Part shown: piece by piece, positions 8,489 through 18,612 of the stretch | How the letters are laid out: each line of letters starts with the position of its first letter | How positions within the stretch are numbered: the stretch's first letter is position 1 | NCBI RefSeq assembly: GCF_947487305.1 | Contig: NZ_CANKWH010000003.1 | Coordinates: 124,001 to 188,000, forward strand | Origin: an uncultured Paracoccus sp. | Lineage (GTDB): Bacteria; Pseudomonadota; Alphaproteobacteria; Rhodobacterales; Rhodobacteraceae | Length of the DNA: 64,000 bases | Direction of reading: 5' to 3' | Notes under the pieces: generated by a model | What the model was told of the DNA's origin: nothing | The model's input: only the letters and a program-made list of their open reading frames with translations | The model's database searches: none | Position numbers and translations under genes: made by a program

Positions 8489-9097
8489 ATGATCGGGGCC
8501 ATGAAAATACGCTCACTCGCCCTCGCGCCCGTCCTCGCCCTCGCCTTCGCGCTGCCCGCGATGGCCGAGAAAATCTCGCTCAACGAGCTGTCGAACTATC
8601 TGAACGGCCTCAGCACCATGAACGGCAAGTTCACCCAGGTGAACAATGACGGCAGCATATCGACCGGTCAGATCTATATCCAGCGCCCGGGCCGCGTGCG
8701 GTTCGAGTATAACAACGACAAGCAGCTTGTCCTCGCCTCGGGCGGGCAGGTCGCGGTCTTCGACAGCAAGTCGAACAACGGCCCGCAGCAATACCCGCTG
8801 TCGGAAACGCCGCTGTCGATCATCCTGGCGCAAAACGTGAACCTTGGCCGCGCCAATATGGTCACCGGCCATAGCGAGCAGAAGAACAGCACCGTCGTCA
8901 CCGCGCAGGACCCGGCCCATCCGGAATACGGCAATATCCAGATGGTCTTCACCGCCGGCCCGACCGAGCTGCGCCAATGGGTCGTGACCGACAATGCCGG
9001 CGAGAAGACCACGGTGATCCTCGGCGAGATGGCCAAGGGCGCACGCTTCCCGGCCTCGACCTTCTCGATTAATGACGAGGTCGCCCGGCGGAAGTGA
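8489..9097 (+). CDS. lolA: Outer-membrane lipoprotein carrier LolA
   Basis: A 202-residue periplasmic chaperone that would ferry lipoproteins from LolCDE to the outer membrane. The chosen ATG has a GGAG site eight bases upstream and gives a clean signal peptide (LAPVLALAFALPAMA). An upstream in-frame start would lie inside glsA. Mature features fit LolA: the LNGLSTMNGKFTQVN beginning, the IYIQRPGRVRFEYN strand pair, and the C-terminal STFSIND. A hairpin at 9129 follows the stop. Confidence 0.92.
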   Translation: MIGAMKIRSLALAPVLALAFALPAMAEKISLNELSNYLNGLSTMNGKFTQVNNDGSISTGQIYIQRPGRVRFEYNNDKQLVLASGGQVAVFDSKSNNGPQQYPLSETPLSIILAQNVNLGRANMVTGHSEQKNSTVVTAQDPAHPEYGNIQMVFTAGPTELRQWVVTDNAGEKTTVILGEMAKGARFPASTFSINDEVARRK

Positions 9098-9128
9098 CCG
9101 CGCCGGACTGATCGCCGAAACCGGCTCG

Positions 9129-9152
9129 GCCGGGCTGATCCATCAGCCCGGC
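9129..9152 (+). terminator. Hairpin after lolA
   Basis: A perfect 11-base inverted repeat (GCCGGGCTGAT and its complement) around a two-base centre lies 32 bases after the lolA stop. No uninterrupted T-run follows, so termination efficiency is uncertain. It may serve as a processing or pausing hairpin instead. Confidence 0.55.
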
Positions 9153-9235
9153 TGATGCATTCATCAAAAATTGTCCGCTTGATCTTCGTCAGATGACCGG
9201 CCATCGGTTAACGGGTCATTACCCGGTGAAGATCC

Positions 9236-10489
9236 ATGTCAGCCTCGCACGCCCGCCTGTTCACGCCCGTCCTCATCGGCGGCTGTATCATCCTGCTGAT
9301 CAACTTCGCGCTGCGCGCCAGTTTCGGCATGTTCCAGATCCCGATCGGCGAGGAGTTCGGCTGGCCGCGAGCCGAGTTCTCGCTGGCCATTGCCATCCAG
9401 AACCTCGCCTGGGGCATCGGCCAGCCGATCTTCGGGGCGCTGGCGGAACGCTGGGGGGATCGCTGGTCGATCATCCTTGGTGCGCTGCTCTATTCCGCCG
9501 GGCTGATCCTCACGGCCTTCGCCACCACGCCCGAGACCATGCAGATGCTCGAGGTGATGGTCGGCTTCGGCATCGCCGGCACCGGCTTCGGCGTCATCCT
9601 GGCCGTCATCGGCCGCGCCGCCAGCGACGAGAACCGCAGCCTTGCCCTTGGCATCGCCACTGCCGCCGGCTCGGCCGGGCAGGTCTTTGGCGCGCCCTTG
9701 GCCGAGATCCTGCTGGCCTTCTACAGCTGGCAGATGGTCTTCATCATCTTCGGCGTCATCGTGCTCAGCTGCATGTTGTTCCTGCCGCTTCTGGGTGACA
9801 GCAAGCCGGCCAGCCGCTCCGAGCTCGAGGAGAGCATGGGCACAGTGCTGAAGCGCGCCTTCCGCGACCCGTCCTATCTGATGATCTTCGCCGGCTTCTT
9901 CTCCTGCGGCTATCAGCTTGGCTTCATCACCGCGCATTTCCCCGCCATGATCGCCGAGATGTGCGGGCCTATCAGCCCGACCGGCATCCTCGCCTCGATC
10001 GGCATCACCACCACCTCGGCCCTTGGCGCCATCGCCATCTCGCTGATCGGTCTGGCCAATATCGCCGGCTCGATCCTGTCGGGCTGGCTCGGCAAGCGCT
10101 ATACCAAGAAATACCTGCTGGCGGGGATCTATACGCTCCGCACCATCGCGGCGGCCGCGTTCATCCTGACGCCGATCACCCCCACGACGGTCATCGTCTT
10201 CTCGCTGGTCATGGGTGGGCTGTGGCTGGCCACGGTGCCGCTGACCTCGGGTCTGGTCGCCTATATCTACGGGCTGCGCTACATGGGCACGCTATACGGC
10301 TTCGTCTTCCTCAGCCACCAGATCGGCTCGTTCCTCGGCGTCTGGCTGGGCGGCTGGCTGTATGATGTCTATGGCAACTACACGCTGGTCTGGTGGATCG
10401 GTGTCGGCGTCGGCGCAATCAGCGCGCTGATCCACCTGCCGATCCGCGAGGAACCGGCGCGTCTGCCGGCGGCCCCCGCCGCCGCCTGA
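9236..10489 (+). CDS. MFS transporter (monocarboxylate/oxalate-formate antiporter type)
   Basis: A 417-residue carrier with twelve predicted membrane helices and an MFS motif-A-like GALAERWGDRW between helices 2 and 3. The second half contains ILSGWLGKRYTKKYLL, the equivalent loop. Overall layout matches the alphaproteobacterial MFS members annotated as monocarboxylate or oxalate/formate transporters, which move small organic acids with protons. It is monocistronic, with no linked catabolic gene to show the substrate. Confidence 0.8.
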   Translation: MSASHARLFTPVLIGGCIILLINFALRASFGMFQIPIGEEFGWPRAEFSLAIAIQNLAWGIGQPIFGALAERWGDRWSIILGALLYSAGLILTAFATTPETMQMLEVMVGFGIAGTGFGVILAVIGRAASDENRSLALGIATAAGSAGQVFGAPLAEILLAFYSWQMVFIIFGVIVLSCMLFLPLLGDSKPASRSELEESMGTVLKRAFRDPSYLMIFAGFFSCGYQLGFITAHFPAMIAEMCGPISPTGILASIGITTTSALGAIAISLIGLANIAGSILSGWLGKRYTKKYLLAGIYTLRTIAAAAFILTPITPTTVIVFSLVMGGLWLATVPLTSGLVAYIYGLRYMGTLYGFVFLSHQIGSFLGVWLGGWLYDVYGNYTLVWWIGVGVGAISALIHLPIREEPARLPAAPAAA

Positions 10490-10542
10490 GACCCCTGCCG
10501 TCCCGCATTGCGGGGCGCAGGTCTTCTCACTAGGCTTCGGCT

Positions 10543-10563
10543 CTGCCGCCCGTTTTGCGGCAG
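10543..10563. terminator. Hairpin between MFS gene and phosphatase gene
   Basis: A 7-base perfect stem (CTGCCGC/GCGGCAG) with a 7-base T-rich loop sits 50 bases after the MFS stop and 22 bases before the phosphatase start. A smaller CCCGC/GCGGG hairpin lies just upstream. It could end the MFS transcript or sit in the phosphatase leader. There is no clear T-tail. Confidence 0.35.
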
Positions 10564-10585
10564 GGTTCAGACCAGGGAGAGAAGA

Positions 10586-11371
10586 ATGAGAAACACCCGC
10601 CTTACCGCGCTGGCGGCCGTGACTGCCGCGCTCATGGCGCAGCCGCTTGCCGCGCAGGATGCCCCGGCCGAGGCTGCCGCCGACAGCTGCGACGTGGCCC
10701 AGTTCACCATGGGCCTGCGCTTCCAGCAGCAATCGGCCGAGATCCGGGCACTGCAGTTGCAGGCCTATAACATCGCCACCGAGCGTTTGGATGCCGCAGT
10801 CGAGGGCGCGGCCGACCCGGCCAAGCTGGCCGTCGTCACCGATCTGGACGAGACGGTGATCGACAACAGCGCGCTGCTGGCCCGCGATCTGGCCAATTGC
10901 CACACCTATGATGCCTGGGACACCTGGCTGCCTTGGGAGCGTGACGGCCAGCCGACGCTGATCCCCGGCGCGCTGGAGTTCCTGAACCACGCCAACGAAA
11001 AGGGCGTGACCATCCGCTATATCTCGGACCGCTCGGACCAGCAGAAGGTCGACACGCTGGCCACGCTGACTGCGCTTGGCCTGCCGCAGGTCAGCGAGGA
11101 GTCGGTGCTGCTCTTGGGTCCGCCCAAGGTCGAGCGTCGTGATCTGGTCGCCAAGGATCACCAGATCATCCTTCTGCTGGGCGATACGTTGCATGATTTC
11201 GACGGCCGCTTCCGCAAGACGCCGCTGGATCAGCAGAAGGGAACCGTCACCGAGGAAACGGCGAAATGGGGCAAGGAATGGATCGTCTTCCCCAATGCCA
11301 GCTACGGCACCTGGTCCGAGGCGCCGCTGACCGCTTGGGCGGCGGAAGAAGTGATCGAGCCTTGGGAATAG
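10586..11371 (+). CDS. Exported HAD acid phosphatase, e(P4)/class B-like
   Basis: A 261-residue phosphatase of the lipoprotein e(P4)/acid phosphatase group. The start at 10586 has an AGGGAGAGAAG site and yields a signal peptide cut after ALAAQ-like residues. There is no lipobox Cys, so it is probably free in the periplasm. HAD motifs are complete: VVTDLDETVIDNS (nucleophile Asp), YISDRSD, GPPKVERRD (Lys) and LLLGDTLHDFDG (metal-binding Asps). It would release phosphate from nucleotides or other monoesters outside the cytoplasm. A cytosolic-looking paralogue follows 70 bases downstream. Confidence 0.88.
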   Translation: MRNTRLTALAAVTAALMAQPLAAQDAPAEAAADSCDVAQFTMGLRFQQQSAEIRALQLQAYNIATERLDAAVEGAADPAKLAVVTDLDETVIDNSALLARDLANCHTYDAWDTWLPWERDGQPTLIPGALEFLNHANEKGVTIRYISDRSDQQKVDTLATLTALGLPQVSEESVLLLGPPKVERRDLVAKDHQIILLLGDTLHDFDGRFRKTPLDQQKGTVTEETAKWGKEWIVFPNASYGTWSEAPLTAWAAEEVIEPWE

Positions 11372-11441
11372 ACCCCGCGATTTGACCTCGGCGCGCGGCG
11401 GGCCTAAGCCGGTCGCGCGCCCACCCCGAAGGATAATCCCC

Positions 11442-12134
11442 ATGCCCGACGACAATCGCCCCCATCCCAGTGAACATGTGACGGCGGTGCGATATCAACA
11501 GCTCTCTGCCGAGGTGCGGGCGCTGCAGCGGCAGTGCTATGTCCTGGCGACCCTGCGTCTCAACGAGGCGGTGGCGGCGAATGGCGGCACCGGTGCGGGT
11601 CTGGCCGTCGTGACCGATATCGACGAGACGGTCTTCGACAATTCCGCCGTCATGGCCCATGCGGCGACGGCAGCCGAGGGCTTCGACAATATCGAGACCT
11701 GGAAGCTGTGGGAGCTGCACGGCACCCCCGGCCTGATCCCCGGTGCCGCCGAGTTTCTGACGCTGGCCGACCGTCTTGGCGTGGCGATCTTCTATGTCTC
11801 GGACCGTTTCGGCGAGAACAAGGCGGCGACGATGGCGACGCTGGCGCAGCTGCAACTGCCGCAGACCACGCCCGACCGGGTGCACCTGTTTGGCGCGCCC
11901 AAGACCGAGCGGCGCGCGCTGATCGCGCGCGACCACAAGATCGTGCTGCTGCTTGGCGATACGCTGCACGATTTCCACGGCGATTTCGCCAATGCCACGC
12001 TGGACGAGCAATATGCCCGGACCGAGGCCCATGCCGAGCGCTGGGGTCAGGACTGGATCGTCTTCCCCAATGCCGCGCATGGGACGTGGATGGAGGCCGA
12101 TCTGCGCCCCTGGGACGCGCCGAAGCCGGAGTGA
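11442..12134 (+). CDS. HAD acid phosphatase paralogue without signal peptide
   Basis: A 230-residue homologue of the preceding gene with the same four HAD motifs (VVTDIDETVFDNS, YVSDRFGE, GAPKTERRA, LLLGDTLHDFHG). AAGGA lies nine bases before the chosen ATG. The N terminus (MPDDNRPHPSEH) is polar and carries no signal peptide, so the enzyme should stay in the cytoplasm unless the start lies elsewhere. The pair looks like a tandem duplication followed by relocation of one product. Confidence 0.85.
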   Translation: MPDDNRPHPSEHVTAVRYQQLSAEVRALQRQCYVLATLRLNEAVAANGGTGAGLAVVTDIDETVFDNSAVMAHAATAAEGFDNIETWKLWELHGTPGLIPGAAEFLTLADRLGVAIFYVSDRFGENKAATMATLAQLQLPQTTPDRVHLFGAPKTERRALIARDHKIVLLLGDTLHDFHGDFANATLDEQYARTEAHAERWGQDWIVFPNAAHGTWMEADLRPWDAPKPE

Positions 12135-12138
12135 CGCC

Positions 12139-13215
<1,077 letters not shown>

Positions 13216-13219
<4 letters not shown>

Positions 13220-14139
13220 GCGCGGGCTCCCTGGCTGGCGGCATCGAGGATATAGCGGGCGGTCATCAGGTCCAGATGCGCGCCGCCGCCATTCTTGGCG
13301 ATGGTGATCTCGGCGTCGCTGGTCCGGGCATAGCGGCCCGAGGGCAGGTCGTAGAAATCGGCAACGATGTCGGCCTCGGTGATGACGCCCTGATCCAGCG
13401 GGATCTGGATCTCGCCGATATGGCCGATGGTGGTCTTGCGGCTGTCGACGAACAGCCGGGCGCGTTTCAGCGCGGCATCATCGACCTCGCGCATGTCGGG
13501 GCGATAGGCGCCGATCAGGTCCAGATGGGTGCCGGGCGTCAGCCACTCGCCCCGGATCAGCGGCTCGCGCGCCATGGTCGTCGTGGCGATGATCTCGGCC
13601 CCGGCCACCGCCTCGGCCAGATCTCCCGACACCCCCGCCCCGGTCTCGGCGGCCAGCGCCTCGGCCGCGCCCTTGCTGCGGTTCCAGATCGTAAACGTGG
13701 CATCAGGGATCATCGCGCGATAGGCGTCGATCATCGAATGGGCGACCTTGCCAGCACCCACGATCAGCACCCGATTTGCGTCCTTGCGCGCCAGCATCCT
13801 CGCCGAAAGCAGGCTGTCGCCCGCCGTCTTCCACTTGGTCACCAGATGGAAATCGACCAGCGCCGCCAGTTGCCCGGTCACGTCATCGATCAGGTTCACC
13901 ACGCCGTTGATCATCGGTCGGTCTTGGGCGGGATTGCCGGGATAGACGGTCGCCGCCTTCACCGCGAGCCCCAGCCCGTCGATCCAGGCCGAGCGCGTCA
14001 GCAGCGTATCCTCGCCGCGATAAAGGAAACTGTCGGCAATCTCGGCCGGGGGCAGGGCATGGCCGGCGGCCAGCGCCTCGGTCAATGCGATCCAGTCCAG
14101 CCGGGCTTCGGCCTCGGGGCCGATGATCTGCGGGGTCAT
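13216..14139 (-). CDS. Ornithine cyclodeaminase/mu-crystallin family protein
   Basis: A 307-residue NAD(P)-dependent enzyme of the ornithine/alanine-type cyclodeaminase family. The Rossmann signature RVLIVGAGKVAHSM is at about residue 122. GGVVNLIDD-type sequence and LVTKWKTAGDSLLSARML form the substrate half. The start at 14139 is preferred over 14154 because AAAGGGA is correctly spaced for it. Substrate may be ornithine, another amino acid or an imine; the family is broad. Confidence 0.85.
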
Positions 14140-14206
14140 GGCGGTCCCTTTCACCGTGTCGGGCGACCCTAGCCGGGCGCCGGGCGGGCGACAAGCCGGT
14201 CGGGTG

Positions 14207-15430
14207 TTACAGTGGCTGCCCGGTCAGAAGGCGCGGCATCGGGTCGATGGACAGACCTGCCGCCTGCCGCATGAAACCACGGCGCAGTTGCGGCACTGCA
14301 CTGACCAGCCCCATGCCCAGGCCCCGCGCCGTGCGGATCAGCGGGTTGTCGCTGCCGAAAAGCCCGTTCACCGCATCCATCCCCAACGCCAGACTGGTCG
14401 CGTCAAAGCGCCGCCAGCCCTGATATCGGCTTAGCACCGGCTCGGACCCGATATCCTCGCCCCGCCGCGCCGCCTCGACCAGCACCTCGGCCAGTGCCGC
14501 CACGTCGCGCAGGCCAAGGTTCAGCCCCTGACCCGCCAGCGGATGCACCCCATGCGCGGCATCGCCCATGATGGCGACGCGCGGCGCGATATAGGTCTCG
14601 GCCAGCGACAGCGACAGCGGATAGGAAAAGCGCGGGCCCGCCAAGGCGATCGGCCCGAGGAAATCGCCAAAGCGCGGGCGCAGCACGTCAAGGAAACCGT
14701 CATCGGGCAGGGCGCTGATGGCACTGGCATTCTCCCGGGTTTCCGACCAGACCACGCTGCTGCGATTGCCGGGCAAGGGCAGGATCGCCAGCGGGCCGGT
14801 CGGCATGAAATATTGATGCGCGATGCCGTGATGCGGCAACTCGTGGTCGATGGCCGCGACCAGCGCGGTCTGGCCGTAATCCCAGCCCTGCCGCTTGATT
14901 CCGGCGCGGCTCGCCACGCCCGACCGCCGCCCGTCCGCCCCGACCAGCAGCCGCGCCGTCAGCTGCCGACCGTTCGAAAGTTCGACCGTGACCGAGGCCG
15001 GCCCGGCCTCCTGCCCGGTGACGGACACCCCGTCCATGAGCGTAACCTTGCCCGCCATCCCCTTCAGCAGCGCGCGATAGAGGAAGCGGTCCTCGAGCAT
15101 ATGGCCGACCGCGCCCTCCTCGATCTCGGCGCTGTCGAAATGCAGGAAGAACAGGCCCGCCCCATCGCCCGGCTGCCCCTGTGAGGCCTTGACCTCGAGG
15201 ATCGGCTGGCTGTTCCCCGCCAACTCGCCCCAGAGGCCGAGCGCCTTCAACAGCCGCTGCGAGGCCAGCGCCAGCGCATAGGCGCGGCCGTCGAAATCAT
15301 CGGCTTCGCGGGCATCGGCAGGCCGGGCATCGACCACGGCGACCGAGAGACCCGCGCCGGCCAGTGCCAGCGCAAGGGTCGGGCCGTTCAGCCCGCCACC
15401 GGCAATGAGAACGTCGAAATCAGCTTTCAT
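14207..15430 (-). CDS. UbiH/UbiF-family FAD monooxygenase (ubiquinone ring hydroxylase)
   Basis: A 407-residue flavoprotein hydroxylase. It has the N-terminal FAD dinucleotide motif (VLIAGGGLNGPTLALAL), the middle DG motif (LLVGADGRRSGVAS) and the GD motif (IMGDAAHGVHPLAGQGLNLG), in the order and spacing of UbiH/UbiF/COQ6 enzymes. It should add a hydroxyl to a polyprenyl-phenol intermediate of ubiquinone at the membrane. Which ring position it attacks cannot be told from sequence. Confidence 0.88.
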   Translation of the reverse strand: MKADFDVLIAGGGLNGPTLALALAGAGLSVAVVDARPADAREADDFDGRAYALALASQRLLKALGLWGELAGNSQPILEVKASQGQPGDGAGLFFLHFDSAEIEEGAVGHMLEDRFLYRALLKGMAGKVTLMDGVSVTGQEAGPASVTVELSNGRQLTARLLVGADGRRSGVASRAGIKRQGWDYGQTALVAAIDHELPHHGIAHQYFMPTGPLAILPLPGNRSSVVWSETRENASAISALPDDGFLDVLRPRFGDFLGPIALAGPRFSYPLSLSLAETYIAPRVAIMGDAAHGVHPLAGQGLNLGLRDVAALAEVLVEAARRGEDIGSEPVLSRYQGWRRFDATSLALGMDAVNGLFGSDNPLIRTARGLGMGLVSAVPQLRRGFMRQAAGLSIDPMPRLLTGQPL

Positions 15431-15478
15431 GGGAAAGGGTCAAGCATGGTCGGGCCGGGTTGTAAATGCGGTGCATGG

Positions 15479-16354
15479 TCAGCCGCGCCCCTCGGCCCTG
15501 AGGATCGCGGCCAGCGCGCTTGGATAATCGGGGTAAAGCAGCTCGATGCCCAGCTCGCGCTTGATCCGGGCGTTTGAGACGCGCTTTGACTCGGCATAGA
15601 AGCTGCGGGCCATGGGGGTCATTTCGGCGGTGGCGAAATCCTCGGCCGGGGGAACGGGCCGTCCGATCAGCGTGGCGGCATGGGCGATGATCTCTTGCGG
15701 CGGGGCGGGGTCGTCGTCGCAGACATTGTAGATCGCGCCCGGCCCCTCAGCCCTGATCGAGGCCATCAGCACGCGGGCGATATCCTCGGCATGGATGCGC
15801 GAAAAGACCTGTCCCGGCTTGATGATCCGCCGCGCCGTGCCGTTGCGCAGCTTCGCAAACGGCCCCCGGCCCGGGCCGTAGATGCCGGCGAGGCGGAAAA
15901 TGTGTAGTGGCCAGCCGGCCTCGCCCGCAAGGCGCTGCCAGGCCGCCTCGGCCTCGACGCGTGCCTGACCGCGTGTGGTCGAAGGCTCCAGTGGCGAGTC
16001 CTCTGTCACCCAGTCGCCGCCGCGATCGCCATAGACCCCGGTGGTCGAAAGGTAGCCGAACCAGCGCGGGCTTGCGCGGCGCAGGTCATCGGCGAAGGCA
16101 GCCAGCACCGGATCGCCCTCCGCTCCGGGGGCGGCGCTGACCAGGATGGCATCGGCGCTGGCGATGCGGTCACGGATCGCGGCTTCATCGCCCGGCCAGA
16201 GCATCGGCTCGGCCCCGGCGGCGGCAACCTCGGCCCGGCGGCTGCGGGTGGTGCCCGCAACCTGCCAGCCCGCCTCGCGCAGCAGCGGTGTCAGGAAGCC
16301 GGCGGAATAGCCATGGCCGAGGATCAGCATCTGCGGTTCTGTTGGTTCGGCCAC
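15479..16354 (-). CDS. YeeZ-like NAD-dependent epimerase/dehydratase family protein
   Basis: An atypical short-chain reductase with Rossmann start MLILGHGYSAGFLTPLLREA and the region GYLSTTGVYGDRGGDWVTED, plus IFRLAGIYGPGRGP. This matches the SDR relatives of E. coli YeeZ. The start is uncertain: GTG at 16354 has AGGGG seven bases upstream, whereas GTG at 16360 lies too close and ATG at 16332 lacks a site. The long upstream extension is Arg/Ser/Pro-rich and is rejected. Substrate unknown. Confidence 0.8.
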   Translation of the reverse strand: MAEPTEPQMLILGHGYSAGFLTPLLREAGWQVAGTTRSRRAEVAAAGAEPMLWPGDEAAIRDRIASADAILVSAAPGAEGDPVLAAFADDLRRASPRWFGYLSTTGVYGDRGGDWVTEDSPLEPSTTRGQARVEAEAAWQRLAGEAGWPLHIFRLAGIYGPGRGPFAKLRNGTARRIIKPGQVFSRIHAEDIARVLMASIRAEGPGAIYNVCDDDPAPPQEIIAHAATLIGRPVPPAEDFATAEMTPMARSFYAESKRVSNARIKRELGIELLYPDYPSALAAILRAEGRG

Positions 16355-16512
16355 TGTCACGCCCCTGTTGCCTTGGCCTGTCAAACTAGCCGCAGGCGCG
16401 GTGGATTGCGAGGGTCGGAGGCGGCCGTGGCAGCGGCGGCCCGGCGCTTTCGGCTTCTTGTCAGCATCGCCTCCGGCTGGCACATTCGCCGGAACCATCA
16501 GGGAAGACGCAG

Positions 16513-17997
16513 ATGAACCACGACAGCCGCTTTCTGCCGGTCGAGACGCCACCGGCGGCACCGCGCGAACAATTCACCGATGCCAAGGCCGCCGTCGCCC
16601 GTCTGGAAGAACTGTATCACGAGCCGACGCAGTTCCTGCTGGATCACTTCGTCGAGACCCTGAAGGGCGGAAAGCCCAAGGCCCGCTATCGCGCCTTCTA
16701 TCCCGAGGTGCGGCTGACCACGACCAGCCATACCCCCACCGATTCCCGCCTGTCCTTCGGCCATGTAACGACGCCCGGCAGCTATGTGGCGACGATCACA
16801 AGGCCCGATCTCTTCCGCAATTACCTGACCGAGCAGATCGGCCTTCTGATCCGCAACCACGGCGTGCCGGTGACGATCGGGCCAAGCGAGACGCCGATCC
16901 CGGTGCATTTCGCCGTCTCGAGCCAGTCGGACCTGAACGTTCCGCAAGAAGGCGTGCTGGATTTCAGCCTGCGCGATGTGTTCGACGTGCCGGACCTCGA
17001 GACGATGAACGACGACATCGTCAACGGCAAGGCCGTGCCCCATGCCGACGGGGCGCTGCACCTCGCGCCCTTCACCGCGCAGCGGGTGGATTACTCGCTG
17101 GCGCGGCTGGCGCATTACACCGCGACCGCGCCCGAGCATTTCCAGAACTTCGTTCTCTTCACCAACTACCAGTTCTATGTCGACGAGTTCGAGGCCTATG
17201 CCCGCCGGGCGCTGGCCGATCCGTCGATGGGCTATACCTCGTTCGTGGCGCCGGGAAATCACGTCATCACCGACCCGAACCAGCCCCTGCCGCATGACCA
17301 GAAGATGCCGCAGATGCCGGCCTATCACCTGACGCGCGAGGGCGGGCAGGGGATCACGCTGGTCAATATCGGCGTCGGCCCGTCGAACGCCAAGACGGCG
17401 ACCGACCATATCGCCGTGCTGCGTCCCCATGCCTGGCTGATGGTCGGCCATTGCGCCGGGCTGCGGAACAGCCAGCGGCTTGGCGATTTCGTGCTGGCTC
17501 ATGCCTATCTGCGCGAGGATCACGTTCTGGACGACGACCTGCCGGTCTGGGTGCCGATCCCGGCCTTGGCCGAGGTGCAGGTGGCGCTGCAGGAGGCGGT
17601 GGCCGAGATCACCCAGCTCGACGGGTTCGAACTGAAGCGGATCATGCGCACCGGCACCGTCGCCACCATCGACAACCGCAACTGGGAACTGCGCGACCAG
17701 TCCGGCCCGGTGCACCGGCTGTCGCTGTCCCGCGCCGTCGGGCTGGACATGGAAAGCGCCACCATCGCCGCCAACGGCTTCCGCTTCCGGGTGCCTTACG
17801 GCACGCTTCTCTGCGTCAGCGACAAACCGCTGCATGGCGAGTTGAAGCTGCCCGGGATGGCCACGGATTTCTATCGCGCGCAGGTCGCAAACCATTTGCT
17901 GATCGGAGTCAGAGCGATGGAGAAGCTGCGCGAGATGCCGCTGGAACGGATTCACAGCCGGAAGTTGCGGTCCTTCAGCGAGACGGCCTTCCTTTGA
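16513..17997 (+). CDS. amn: AMP nucleosidase
   Basis: A 494-residue enzyme that splits AMP into adenine and ribose 5-phosphate. The N-terminal AMP nucleosidase domain is followed by a phosphorylase-like catalytic half containing LVNIGVGPSNAKTATDHIAVLRPH and the DMESATIAANGFRFRVPYGTLLC block. Length matches the bacterial family (about 480-500). It helps control the adenylate pool and purine salvage. It has its own promoter region upstream, divergent from the YeeZ-like gene. Confidence 0.95.
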   Translation: MNHDSRFLPVETPPAAPREQFTDAKAAVARLEELYHEPTQFLLDHFVETLKGGKPKARYRAFYPEVRLTTTSHTPTDSRLSFGHVTTPGSYVATITRPDLFRNYLTEQIGLLIRNHGVPVTIGPSETPIPVHFAVSSQSDLNVPQEGVLDFSLRDVFDVPDLETMNDDIVNGKAVPHADGALHLAPFTAQRVDYSLARLAHYTATAPEHFQNFVLFTNYQFYVDEFEAYARRALADPSMGYTSFVAPGNHVITDPNQPLPHDQKMPQMPAYHLTREGGQGITLVNIGVGPSNAKTATDHIAVLRPHAWLMVGHCAGLRNSQRLGDFVLAHAYLREDHVLDDDLPVWVPIPALAEVQVALQEAVAEITQLDGFELKRIMRTGTVATIDNRNWELRDQSGPVHRLSLSRAVGLDMESATIAANGFRFRVPYGTLLCVSDKPLHGELKLPGMATDFYRAQVANHLLIGVRAMEKLREMPLERIHSRKLRSFSETAFL

Positions 17998-18146
17998 CCC
18001 TACGGAAGCTTTGCAGACTGGGCAAGAACGCGCATTTTCAGCGAAAAATACTTGATCTAAGAGTCAAAACCGTGTGTAGCAGGCTTTGTGTCGCCGGAAC
18101 GGCGCAATCCATAACGCCTTCAACAGGGCACTGAGGAGACAGTTTA

Positions 18147-18446
18147 ATGGCTAACGTGAACGCGAAACCGATGACCAAGACCCAGCTGGTCGCGACCCTG
18201 GCCGACGAGATGGGCTCGGACAAGAAATCCGCCGCCGCCGCCCTGGACGCGCTGACCGCCGTGGTCACTCGCGAGGTGGCGAATGGTGGTTCGGTGACGC
18301 TGCCGGGCATTGGCAAGATCGCTTGCCGCGCGCGTCCCGAGCGTCAGGTCCGCAACCCGCAGACCCAGGAAATGATGACCAAACCGGCCGACAAGCAGGT
18401 CAAGGTGACTGTTGCGAAAGCGCTGAAGGACAGCGTCAACGCCTGA
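18147..18446 (+). CDS. hup: HU/IHF-family DNA-binding protein
   Basis: A 99-residue nucleoid protein of the HU family. It has an N-terminal helical dimer region (MTKTQLVATLADEMGSDKK), the GGSVTLPGIGKIACRARPER strand turn, the arm residues RNPQTQEMM and a closing helix. The N-terminal tail is slightly longer than in E. coli HU. The upstream region from 18000 is AT-richer than its surroundings, fitting a strong promoter, and a classic terminator follows. Confidence 0.93.
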   Translation: MANVNAKPMTKTQLVATLADEMGSDKKSAAAALDALTAVVTREVANGGSVTLPGIGKIACRARPERQVRNPQTQEMMTKPADKQVKVTVAKALKDSVNA

Positions 18447-18469
18447 TCCTGTCACAGGCAAGATTCCGG

Positions 18470-18496
18470 GGCCGCGCCAGTTGGGCGCGGCCTTTT
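18470..18496 (+). terminator. Rho-independent terminator of the HU gene
   Basis: A 9-base perfect GC stem (GGCCGCGCC/GGCGCGGCC) with a 5-base loop is followed at once by TTTT. It begins 24 bases after the HU stop codon. Confidence 0.88.
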
Positions 18497-18612
18497 GCAT
18501 TTCGGGGGGCGGGCATCGTTGACCGGCCCGGTGCGCTGGATCGCGCCGGCTTTTCAATTGTCGCGCAAGCTGCTAGCCGGCGGTTGCAGATGCTGCAAAT
18601 GGAGGCAGGGAC

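Noticed and set aside
16498..17955. Antisense frame opposite AMP nucleosidase
   Set aside because: Full-length shadow of a conserved gene; His/Arg/Gly-rich with no recognisable domain.
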